DNA of 35,889 nt, from the IMG/VR virus record IMGVR_UViG_3300033550_000018, positions 1 through 35,889 of that record; one strand, given 5' to 3'. The notes beneath the pieces were generated by a model that made no database searches, was not told where the DNA came from, and was given only the letters and a program-made list of their open reading frames with translations. How positions within the stretch are numbered: the stretch's first letter is position 1; every line of letters begins with the position of its first letter. A program made the translations under genes and the position numbers. The stretch comes from a virus. Below are positions 13,427 to 20,593 of this stretch, in pieces.

Positions 13427-14995
13427 ATGAAGCTCGCCACCCTCCCCCGTGCTTCGGCCCCGGCCGCGCCCGTTTCGGGAGCGCCCACCGCCGTTCCGGA
13501 CGCGGCGGGCCCGGCTTCGGCTCCGCGCCCGCCCGCTTCGGACGCGACGCGATCCGTTCCGGAGACGGCCCCCTCGGCTTCGGACAGGGCCGCCCGCCGT
13601 TCCGGACGCGCCCTCACCGCAGTCGCCATCGTCGGCGGGATCATCCTCGCCGGGATCGGCTTCACCGGCTCCTACAACACCCTCCGGGACCTCGCCTTCG
13701 ACCGCGGCTTCGGGGACTTCTCCTACGCGTTCCCGATCGGCATCGACGCCGGGATCGTCGTCCTGTACGCCCTGGACCTGTTCATGATCCGCCGTCACAC
13801 TCCGTGGCCGCTGGTGCGGACGGTCGCCCACCTGATGACCGTGGCGACGATCGTGTTCAACGCGGCTGCCGCTCCCGGCCCGGTGACCGCGGACCCGATC
13901 GGCACCGCCATGCACGGCGTGATCCCGGTCCTGTTCATCGTCGCCGTGGAAGCCGCCCGCCGGCTGTTCGTCAGGGCCTCTGACGACGAACTCGGGTGTG
14001 ACGTCACCACCGTGCCCCTGGCCCGCTGGGTGCTCTCTCCGGCCCGCACAGCCGCCCTGTGGCGCCGCATGAAGCTGTGGAACACCAGCTCGTACCAGGA
14101 GACCGTGGAGCTTGAGCAGGAGCGCACCGTGTACGCGGCGATGCTCCAGCGCAAGTACGGGCGCGGCTGGCGGCGGAGGGCGAAGGCCGACGAACTGCTG
14201 CCCCTGACGATGGCCAAGTACGGCCTGACAGTCGACGAAGCGCTCGCCCTGCCCCGCCAGGCGGCCGAGGCCGAGCAGCTGCGCGCGGAGCAGGAAGAGG
14301 TCCTCGAGCTGGAGGCACAGGCGCGCGCTGAGCGCCGGGCCGCCGAGCGCCGCATGGCGAGCATTCGCACCGAGCGTGACATTCGGGCCGCTGAGATTGC
14401 CGCGCAGGCAGACGAGACGGCGGCCTCGGCGCAGGCTCAGGCCACCGTCACCGAGGCGCAGGCAGCCGCTGAGGCACAGGCCCGGATCGCTCTGGAGGCC
14501 GCCCGCGCGGTCGAGTCGGCGGACGCTGCCGAAGCCGAGCGGCGTGCTGCCGAAGCCGAGCAGGCCGCGTCCGAAGCGCGAGCCCGTGCCGCCGAAGTGA
14601 ACCGGTGTGCTGCCGAAGCCGAGCAGGCCGCGTCCGAAGCGAAGCGCCGCGCCGCGGACAACGAGCGGCAGGCCGCCGCCCTGGCGGCGGAGAAGGCCCG
14701 CGCCGAAGCGGACGCCGCCGAAGCGAAGCGCCGCGCCGCCGAAGTCCGCGCCGCCGCCGCCGAAGCCGAGCTGCGGGCGGTCGAAGCCGAGGACCAGTTG
14801 AAGCTGTCCCCCCGTGAACGGGCGGTCCGCAAGGTCGCCCGCACCGTCACCGCCCGGCACGCCGGACAGGCCGACCAGCTGCCGCTGGAGGCCATCACCG
14901 AAGCGTTCGGGGTCTCCCTGTCGACCGCATCCGAGTACCGCAAGGAAGCCGCCGCGCTCATCGCCGGCGGATACCGCATCCAGAAGGAGTACTGA
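13427..14995 (+). CDS. DUF2637-like spread protein (SpdB2-like) with coiled coil and HTH
   Basis: A 522-aa membrane protein. Residues 1-58 are an Ala/Pro-rich tail. Four membrane helices lie at about 62-82, 101-121, 130-150 and 160-178, in the DUF2637 pattern. A cytoplasmic part carries a long Ala/Glu/Arg coiled coil at about 275-455 with 21-residue repeats. The C-terminus is HTH-like (ITEAFGVSLSTASEYRKEA). DUF2637/SpdB proteins are the intramycelial spread factors of Streptomyces conjugative plasmids, thought to form septal structures with TraB. The ATG at 13427 follows AGGAG. The gene lies upstream of traB and is followed by it after one intervening gene. The coiled coil may set complex size and the C-terminus may bind plasmid DNA. 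Confidence 0.8.
   Translation: MKLATLPRASAPAAPVSGAPTAVPDAAGPASAPRPPASDATRSVPETAPSASDRAARRSGRALTAVAIVGGIILAGIGFTGSYNTLRDLAFDRGFGDFSYAFPIGIDAGIVVLYALDLFMIRRHTPWPLVRTVAHLMTVATIVFNAAAAPGPVTADPIGTAMHGVIPVLFIVAVEAARRLFVRASDDELGCDVTTVPLARWVLSPARTAALWRRMKLWNTSSYQETVELEQERTVYAAMLQRKYGRGWRRRAKADELLPLTMAKYGLTVDEALALPRQAAEAEQLRAEQEEVLELEAQARAERRAAERRMASIRTERDIRAAEIAAQADETAASAQAQATVTEAQAAAEAQARIALEAARAVESADAAEAERRAAEAEQAASEARARAAEVNRCAAEAEQAASEAKRRAADNERQAAALAAEKARAEADAAEAKRRAAEVRAAAAEAELRAVEAEDQLKLSPRERAVRKVARTVTARHAGQADQLPLEAITEAFGVSLSTASEYRKEAAALIAGGYRIQKEY
14544..14641 (+). repeat. 63-nt coding repeat in the coiled coil
   Basis: A 35-nt sequence is repeated exactly at 14544-14578 and 14607-14641, a 63-nt period (21 residues, three heptads). 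It encodes AAEAEQAASEA in each copy. The nucleotide identity over all codon positions points to recent internal duplication of the coiled-coil rod. Confidence 0.8.
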
Positions 14996-14998
14996 CCC

Positions 14999-15547
14999 AT
15001 GGCCTCCAGCAACGGCGCACGCCGCACCGTCAACCAGCCCCGCAACGGAGCCAACCCGAAGGGCAACAAGTTCGCCAACGCGGGCGCCGCCGCCGGCGGG
15101 TTCCTGGGCGGCCTGGGCAGCACCATGGTTCCGCCGGTCAACGTCACGATCAACAACAACAGGGCCGGCCAGCAGGGCGCGAAGGCGAAGGCCCAGTCGC
15201 TGCTGCCCCCGCCGGAGTTCTGGTCGCCGGCGCAGACCCGGAACTACTGCAACAGCCTGCGGGCCGCCGCGGTGACCCTGTCCATCGAGGTCGCGATGGG
15301 CGCGGAGATCCTGAACGCGACGTTGTCGCAGGTCCCCGACCCGGAGGGCAAGTCGTTCGGGTCGAAGATCAGGGCCGCGAAGGTCGCCCGGAAGATGCGC
15401 AAGGCCGCCAGCGCCCTCCAGTCCGCCGCGAAGAACGCCGCCGCCTGCTACTCGGTCTACACCCACGAGTTCGAGCAGGAGATCAACGCCGTCCGTCACC
15501 GCGCCAAGCGCCCCGAGCGTCCGCGCATGAACTGGGCCGACCAGTAA
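14999..15547 (+). CDS. hypothetical protein between spread protein and TraB
   Basis: A 182-aa protein, AAGGAG 9 nt before the ATG, with the ribosome site inside the end of the upstream gene. The N-terminus is basic and Asn/Gly-rich (RTVNQPRNGANPKGNKFANAG), followed by a Gly/Ala stretch (AAAGGFLGGLGSTM) too short for a sure membrane span. Residues 70-175 are helical and basic (AKVARKMRKAASALQSAAKNAA, HRAKRPERPRMNW). Its place between the DUF2637-like gene and traB suggests an accessory DNA-binding or complex-assembly role in transfer. No family is recognised. Confidence 0.65.
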   Translation: MASSNGARRTVNQPRNGANPKGNKFANAGAAAGGFLGGLGSTMVPPVNVTINNNRAGQQGAKAKAQSLLPPPEFWSPAQTRNYCNSLRAAAVTLSIEVAMGAEILNATLSQVPDPEGKSFGSKIRAAKVARKMRKAASALQSAAKNAAACYSVYTHEFEQEINAVRHRAKRPERPRMNWADQ

Positions 15548-15559
15548 GGAGTCACGACC

Positions 15560-17578
15560 ATGGGACGCAAGGACAACGAGAACGTGCCCGCGCTGGTGAC
15601 CACCCCGGCCACGTCCGGCAGCACCCGGGCCTACCTGGTGCGACGCCTTCAGCCGCACCTCCCGCCGTGGATCGGCGTCGCCGGCGTCGGCATCGCCGGA
15701 GCCCTCGGCAACTGGCGGTGGGAGGGCAACGCCGGTGCCGGTGTCGGTCTCACCCTCGCCTCCGTCGCCCTGACCGGCGCCACCTGGTGGGCGGGTAAGT
15801 CCACCAGCCAGCAGCGCCGTCTGCACTCCGCGATCACTGTGGCGGCCGGGTCGGCGTGGCTGACCGGCGCTTGCCTCGCCGGGCCGATGACCGGAGCCCT
15901 GGACGACCTGTACCTGATCGGCGGCCCGCTCCTGGCCCTGTCGTGGAACGTGCGGCTGACGCTGCGCACCTCGGACCCTGCTGGTGAGAGCGCCGACAAG
16001 GGCCTGCTGGAGCGAGTGGGTCTGGCCCGCGCGCAGATCGGCGCGGCGAAGGTCGAGCCGAACCGGGTCACCGCGCCGCTGCTGCTGGACGCCGGCACGC
16101 AGACCAACGACGACGTCGCCAAGGCGCTGCCGGGGATCGCGTCCGCGCTGGACGTGCCGCGTACCGCGGTGCGCTACCAGCCCAACCCGGACTCCGAGCG
16201 GCGCGGTGATCTGGTCATCGTCCCCCGGGACATGCTCGCCGACACGGTCCGCTGGGAAGAGGAAGGGCCCGCCTTCCCGGGCGGATCCATCACCGATCCG
16301 CTGATCCTCGGCGTGTACGACGACGGGGCGCCGCTGGCCCTGTGGCTGCCCGGCGAGCCCCAGCAGGGCCGCAACGCCACGCACCTGCTGATCGCGGGCA
16401 TGACCGGCTCCGGCAAGGGGGACGGGGCCCTGAACCTGATGACGGAGATCCTGACCAGGAAGGACGTCATCGTGTGGCTGTCCGACCCGAAGGAGTTCCA
16501 GGACTTCCGTCCGTTGCTGCCCGCCTACGACTGGGCCGTCAGCTCCGGCCCGGACACCGAGCTCATGGTGGAGACGGTCAAGGCCGTCATCCCCGCCCGG
16601 ACGAAGTGGCTGGGCTCCCACAAGTACCGGCAGTGGGAGGCTGCGACCGCGCAGAAGCAGACCGACCCGAAGCACTCGTGCCACGACGACGGCACCGCGT
16701 GCGGCTGCCCCGGCCTGCCGTTCCACGTCGTCTGGTTCGAGGAAGCCGGAGTCTCCCTGGGCCTGCTCGGGGACGACGCGTTCAACTCCATCGCGAACCT
16801 GGCCCGGTCGGCGGGCATGGCGCTGATCGTGTCGCTTCAGCGGCCCAGCCACGACCAGATCAGCACCACCACCAGGGACGCCCTGGGCGGCCGGCTGTGC
16901 TTCGGCGTCCCCAACGCCACCGCGGCCGGGTTCATGCTGCCCGACACCGTCCTGGACGCGGGTGCCGCACCGGAGCGGTGGGCGAACCGCCGCCCCGGCT
17001 ACAACTACCTCGTCGCCCCCGGCATCCCCGAGGACAGGTACGCCGACCCGGGCCGCACCCGCTGGTTCACCGAAGAGTCCGTGTCGCTGATGGAGACCAT
17101 CGCCCAGTGGTTCGCCCGTAACGGAGCGCAGGTCGACCCGGTCACCGAGAAGGCCGCTCAGACCGTGGCCGGCCGCGCCTACACCGACCGGCGCCGCGTG
17201 GACGTGGACGCCCCCGACACCGAGGACGACGACATGAACGACGAGACCGAGCCGCTGGTCGATGCCGAAGACGAGAACATCGACCCCGAGCAGGAGCTGC
17301 CCGAGCTGGAGGACGGCGACGACGTGCCGCTGGTCCAGGAGACCGGCTACAAGCCGGACCCGGGCGAGGCCCGCCGGCTGTTCGCGCAGGCCCTCGAGGA
17401 GTTCGAGGCCGCAGGAACCATGGTGATCGGCCCGAAGGACTTCCGGGACTGGTGCGACCGCAACCAGCTCTCCCGCCCGTGGGTGTCCGAGCGGCTGAAG
17501 GAGGCCTACCTCGAGGGCCGCCTGGCGGACGCCGGGCGGGGCCGCTGGCGGATCGTCCCGCAGATGTCCAACGCCTGA
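15560..17578 (+). CDS. TraB/TraSA-type FtsK-like conjugative DNA translocase
   Basis: A 672-aa septal DNA translocase. Hydrophobic segments within residues 36-130 anchor it. An FtsK/SpoIIIE motor domain follows, with Walker A GMTGSGKG at 280-287 and Walker B HVVWFEE at 389-395. Between them is a Cys/His insert (SCHDDGTACGCPG) that could bind zinc. Residues 540-595 are an acidic linker. Residues 620-670 are a winged helix (DFRDWCDRNQLSRPWVSERL), the position of the DNA-recognition domain in TraB of pSVH1 and pIJ101-like plasmids. Those proteins move double-stranded plasmid DNA between mycelia as hexamers without a relaxase. The Walker A ends in Gly rather than Ser/Thr, which is unusual. AAGGAG lies 8 nt before the ATG. 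Confidence 0.88.
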   Translation: MGRKDNENVPALVTTPATSGSTRAYLVRRLQPHLPPWIGVAGVGIAGALGNWRWEGNAGAGVGLTLASVALTGATWWAGKSTSQQRRLHSAITVAAGSAWLTGACLAGPMTGALDDLYLIGGPLLALSWNVRLTLRTSDPAGESADKGLLERVGLARAQIGAAKVEPNRVTAPLLLDAGTQTNDDVAKALPGIASALDVPRTAVRYQPNPDSERRGDLVIVPRDMLADTVRWEEEGPAFPGGSITDPLILGVYDDGAPLALWLPGEPQQGRNATHLLIAGMTGSGKGDGALNLMTEILTRKDVIVWLSDPKEFQDFRPLLPAYDWAVSSGPDTELMVETVKAVIPARTKWLGSHKYRQWEAATAQKQTDPKHSCHDDGTACGCPGLPFHVVWFEEAGVSLGLLGDDAFNSIANLARSAGMALIVSLQRPSHDQISTTTRDALGGRLCFGVPNATAAGFMLPDTVLDAGAAPERWANRRPGYNYLVAPGIPEDRYADPGRTRWFTEESVSLMETIAQWFARNGAQVDPVTEKAAQTVAGRAYTDRRRVDVDAPDTEDDDMNDETEPLVDAEDENIDPEQELPELEDGDDVPLVQETGYKPDPGEARRLFAQALEEFEAAGTMVIGPKDFRDWCDRNQLSRPWVSERLKEAYLEGRLADAGRGRWRIVPQMSNA

Positions 17579-17665
17579 CGTCAGCGCACGTCAACCAGCA
17601 CTGTCAGGGCGCGTGACACCCGCTCCCGCCTATGGGAATGGGTGTCACGCCCCGCCTGACGTCAG
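17573..17665. repeat. inverted and direct repeats after traB (putative clt)
   Basis: The 12-mer GCCTGACGTCAG occurs at 17573-17584 and 17654-17665, each with the palindrome TGACGTCA. Between them is a perfect 11-bp inverted repeat, GCGTGACACCC (17611-17621) with GGGTGTCACGC (17640-17650). In Streptomyces plasmids the cis-acting transfer locus bound by TraB lies at the end of or just after traB, so this is the best clt candidate here. It could also be a terminator or operator. Confidence 0.55.
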
Positions 17666-17693
17666 ACCCGTCATGAACCCGAGAGGAACCGCC

Positions 17694-18191
17694 GTGAACC
17701 CGCTGCCCGACCCGCAGCAGCCCGCCGCCGACGCGGCCGGGCAGCCCGCCCTGGACGACCAGGCCCGCGCCTTCCTCGCCGCCGTCGAGGACGCCATGCG
17801 CACCCCCACCGCCTACCGAGACGAGACGCCCGTGCCCGCCGTCGGCAGTGCGCTGCCCGTCCCCCAGCCCGACTCCCGCAGCGTCCCCCAGTGGGCCGCC
17901 GGAATCGCCGTCGCGTCCATCGGCATCGGCGCCGGCGTCACCGGCATCGGCTGCGGAGCCTGGCTCATCTTCCGCGGGCTGTCCTCCGTGACCCTGCTCG
18001 GAGTCATCGCCATCGCCGCTCCGTTCATCGGCATCGCCGCTGTGACCACCGCCATCGGCGCCGCCATCTCGCAGGCCAAGCGGTCGTCCACCACGAACGT
18101 CTATCAGGGCACCGTCGTTCAGGATCAGCGCCAGGTGAATACGACGACGCGCGGCCTGCTGGCGAACACCCGTAACCAGCTCCCCAGGTAG
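17694..18191 (+). CDS. two-span membrane protein, transfer-associated
   Basis: A 165-aa protein starting with GTG at 17694, with GAGAGGA 6 nt upstream; an in-frame ATG at 17673 lacks a good site. The first 65 residues are soluble and Pro/Ala-rich. Two long hydrophobic segments follow at about 66-88 (AAGIAVASIGIGAGVTGIGC) and 99-123 (VTLLGVIAIAAPFIGIAAV). A polar C-terminus ends in VYQGTVVQDQRQV and TRGLLANTRNQLPR. It is the last gene of the rightward block. Similar small membrane proteins accompany tra/spd genes in Streptomyces elements, so a spread function is plausible. Confidence 0.65.
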   Translation: MNPLPDPQQPAADAAGQPALDDQARAFLAAVEDAMRTPTAYRDETPVPAVGSALPVPQPDSRSVPQWAAGIAVASIGIGAGVTGIGCGAWLIFRGLSSVTLLGVIAIAAPFIGIAAVTTAIGAAISQAKRSSTTNVYQGTVVQDQRQVNTTTRGLLANTRNQLPR

Positions 18192-18199
18192 CCCCGGAA

Positions 18200-18252
18200 A
18201 CGACGAACGCCCCCTCCCCGCCCCGTGAAGGGCAGGAAGGGGGCGTCGTCGT
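18200..18252. terminator. bidirectional terminator between transfer and virion modules
   Basis: A 15-bp stem with a single bulged A: 18200-18205 plus 18207-18215 pairs with 18238-18252, around a 22-nt loop. It lies between the convergent ends of the rightward transfer block and the leftward virion operon and can serve both. Confidence 0.75.
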
Positions 18253-18254
18253 GT

Positions 18255-18575
18255 TCATCGGCCCAGAGCAGTCCACAGAGACAGCCCCAGCCCGCCCAAA
18301 GCCACCACAGCGGCCAGCGACGGCAGCGGCCAGCGGGCCCGCTCCAGCGTCGCCACACGCGTATCGAGCTTGTTCAGCTCCTGCGACGTCCTGGACTCCA
18401 GGGCGGTGATGTCGCCGGTCATGCGCTGCTCCGCCTGCGCGAGGTCCTTCTCGGTCTGCGCGGTGCGTTGCAGTGCGGTGTCCAGGCGGCCGTTCAGGGT
18501 GGCGAAGCCGGTGTCGATCGCCCCACGCATCTGCGCCAGTTCGACCGCCACCGCCGTGTCCTCGGACTGAGGCAT
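18255..18575 (-). CDS. coiled-coil protein with C-terminal membrane anchor
   Basis: A 106-aa protein, the last gene of the virion operon. Residues 5-80 are a heptad-rich coiled coil (MRGAIDTGFATLNGRLDTAL, ALESRTSQELNKLDTRVATL). Residues 84-103 form one membrane span (LPSLAAVVALGGLGLSLWTA). The ATG at 18575 has GGGAG 6 nt upstream. In many actinophages the gene after the tail fibre encodes a small membrane protein of the lysis cassette, so a holin-like or accessory role is possible. A coiled coil this long is not typical of holins, however, and no endolysin lies beside it. Confidence 0.7.
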   Translation of the reverse strand: MPQSEDTAVAVELAQMRGAIDTGFATLNGRLDTALQRTAQTEKDLAQAEQRMTGDITALESRTSQELNKLDTRVATLERARWPLPSLAAVVALGGLGLSLWTALGR

Positions 18576-18592
18576 GAACATCTCCCGCGTGG

Positions 18593-20581
18593 TCAGATCA
18601 GGTTGTGGCCGGGGGACGTGGTGCCGCCGGCGAAGTCGAGTTTCGGAGCGGCCGTCGAGGCGACGATGGCGACCCCCGCCGTCCAGGAGTTCCCGGAGAG
18701 GTCGTTCCCGGCGATCCAGCAGGCGGTGGCGGAAGCGTCGAGGGTGATGCCGTTGACGGTCGCCCCAGAGCCCTTGCGGACCTTGTTGCCCTGGACAGTG
18801 CAGCGCACCGCCCCGGTCGACAGGCGGATCCCGGCGGACGCGGCGGCGGTGACCATGTTCCCGGACACCAGCACGTCCGTGGACGAGACACCGCCCGTCG
18901 CACCGACGAACACCCCGAAGTTGCTGCTGGTGCCGTTCACCGTGTTGCCGGTGACCGAGCCGCCCACAGAGGCCGTGAAGTTGATGGCGTTGCTGCCCGT
19001 GTTGCGCAGCGTGTTCCCGGACACTGCGGCGTCCGTGCATCCCTGCACCAGGATGCCCGTGCTGCTGGTGGCGTCCACCGTGTTGCCGGTGATGGACGGG
19101 CTGGTGCAGTACTCGGCCCGCAGACCGATGCTGCCGGACGACCTCACCGTGTTGCTCTGGAGTGTCACCCCGCGGATCAGGGCGGTGGCGTAGCCGATGA
19201 CGTGGATGCCGCTCTCGGTGGCGTTGGTGTCGATGACGTTGCCGTGGATGTCGGGGGTGTCCGGGAGCAGCGTGTAGCCGGCGGTCGCCGGGTCCGGGCC
19301 GGTCACCTTGATCCCGGCCATGCCGGTGCCGGTGATGATGTTGTCGGCGATGACCGCGCGCCGCCAGCCGTAGGCGTGGATGCCTTCCTGGATGGCGCCG
19401 TTGATGCGGTTGCCGATGACCTGGATGTTCTCGAAGTACGTGCCGGACGCGGTGGTGTGGGAGCCGACCGCCCGGCCGAACGTGCCGAGCCTCGAGGACG
19501 GGCCGAAGTAGCAGCCCTGCACCACGATGTTCCGGCTCGGGGTGTTGTCGAACAGGCCGATCGAGGATGACCCGGACTTGGCGAGGTCGATCTGGACGGC
19601 TTCGGCGAAGCCGCGGGAGGCGTCGCCGCTGTTGTCCTTGAAGCCCTCGAAGCGGCAGTTCAGGACGCGGCCGCCGTCGGTCGAGTTGAACTCGCAGGCG
19701 TGCGCGCTGGAGACGTTGCTGATGGTGGCGTCGCGGACGGTGATGTCCGAGCAGTGCACCCAGCCCATCACGTTGGTCATGCCGGTGACGGTGCCGACGC
19801 CGCCGGAGGCTGCGTTGCCGTCCCAGGTGCCGCCCAGGACCTGGATGCGGGAGTGCCCGGCGTATCCGGCGAACGTCTCCGAGCTGGTGAAGTTCCGCAG
19901 GATGCCGCTGTTGCCGATGGCCTTGATGGTCGCGCCGTAGGCCCAGATCGTCGTGTTGTCGTAGACGACGAGGAAGGTGCCGACGCCGTAGGTCTTCCCA
20001 GCGGGGATGACGACCGTGCCGCCGCCCGCGTCCCGGGCGGCGTCCAGCTGGGCCTGGATCGCCCACCGGTCGTCCGAGGTGCCGTCGCCGGCCGCGCCGG
20101 TCACCCAGAACAGGCCCGCCTCGGTGAACGTGGTGACGTCCGTGGTGACGTCGGCGACGCGACGTCCTGGGGACTCGCTGATCCACATGCAGGTGACGCG
20201 GACGTTGGTGCCGGTGGCGATGCCCGCGGACCCGGAGATGGACCGCAGCTGCACGTCCCCGGAGGTGACGATGGTGGCCTCGCCGTCGGTGGTGCCGTTG
20301 CCCCAGGTGGCGTTCACCGCGCGCGGGGGCGCCCAGTCGGACGGCAGGGTGCACATGACCGGGTCGCCGGTGATGTTGCCGGACCCGGCGGACGACTCGG
20401 TGATGTCGGCGCCGGTCCGGGTCATGAAGATGTCGACCTCGGTGATGCCGTGCACGCGGATGCCGGTGAAGGAGGACACCGTCCAGCCGGCGGGCACGGA
20501 CAGCCCCGTGGTGATGATCTCGTCGGCGGTGTTGTCCATCAGCCGTTCCGGCGTGATCTTGAGCCCGTTGAGCCACTGCAC
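18593..20581 (-). CDS. tail spike / receptor-binding protein, right-handed beta-helix
   Basis: A 662-aa tail protein. Residues 1-150 are the probable virion-attachment part. From about residue 170 comes a pectate-lyase-3-type entry (GDGTSDDRWAIQAQLDAARD, GGGTVVIPAGKTY) and then many beta-helix rungs of the NosD type with recurring GN, I.V.G and ISGNT signatures up to the C-terminus. Such trimeric spikes bind and often cleave surface polysaccharide of the host. The GTG at 20581 has GGAG 8 nt upstream, overlapping the end of the previous gene. No catalytic triad can be named by eye. It determines the likely host range. Confidence 0.85.
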   Translation of the reverse strand: MQWLNGLKITPERLMDNTADEIITTGLSVPAGWTVSSFTGIRVHGITEVDIFMTRTGADITESSAGSGNITGDPVMCTLPSDWAPPRAVNATWGNGTTDGEATIVTSGDVQLRSISGSAGIATGTNVRVTCMWISESPGRRVADVTTDVTTFTEAGLFWVTGAAGDGTSDDRWAIQAQLDAARDAGGGTVVIPAGKTYGVGTFLVVYDNTTIWAYGATIKAIGNSGILRNFTSSETFAGYAGHSRIQVLGGTWDGNAASGGVGTVTGMTNVMGWVHCSDITVRDATISNVSSAHACEFNSTDGGRVLNCRFEGFKDNSGDASRGFAEAVQIDLAKSGSSSIGLFDNTPSRNIVVQGCYFGPSSRLGTFGRAVGSHTTASGTYFENIQVIGNRINGAIQEGIHAYGWRRAVIADNIITGTGMAGIKVTGPDPATAGYTLLPDTPDIHGNVIDTNATESGIHVIGYATALIRGVTLQSNTVRSSGSIGLRAEYCTSPSITGNTVDATSSTGILVQGCTDAAVSGNTLRNTGSNAINFTASVGGSVTGNTVNGTSSNFGVFVGATGGVSSTDVLVSGNMVTAAASAGIRLSTGAVRCTVQGNKVRKGSGATVNGITLDASATACWIAGNDLSGNSWTAGVAIVASTAAPKLDFAGGTTSPGHNLI

Positions 20582-20593
20582 GTGGGCGTCTCC

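Noticed and set aside
13385-16852. An 1155-codon minus-strand frame opposite the spread and TraB genes
   Set aside because: It mirrors codon periodicity of the plus-strand genes, has no ribosome site and no recognisable domain.
15560-17578. Host cell-division FtsK rather than a transfer protein
   Set aside because: It lacks the long linker and the gamma-domain pattern of FtsK, is shorter, and sits in an operon with a spread protein and a plasmid-type regulator.
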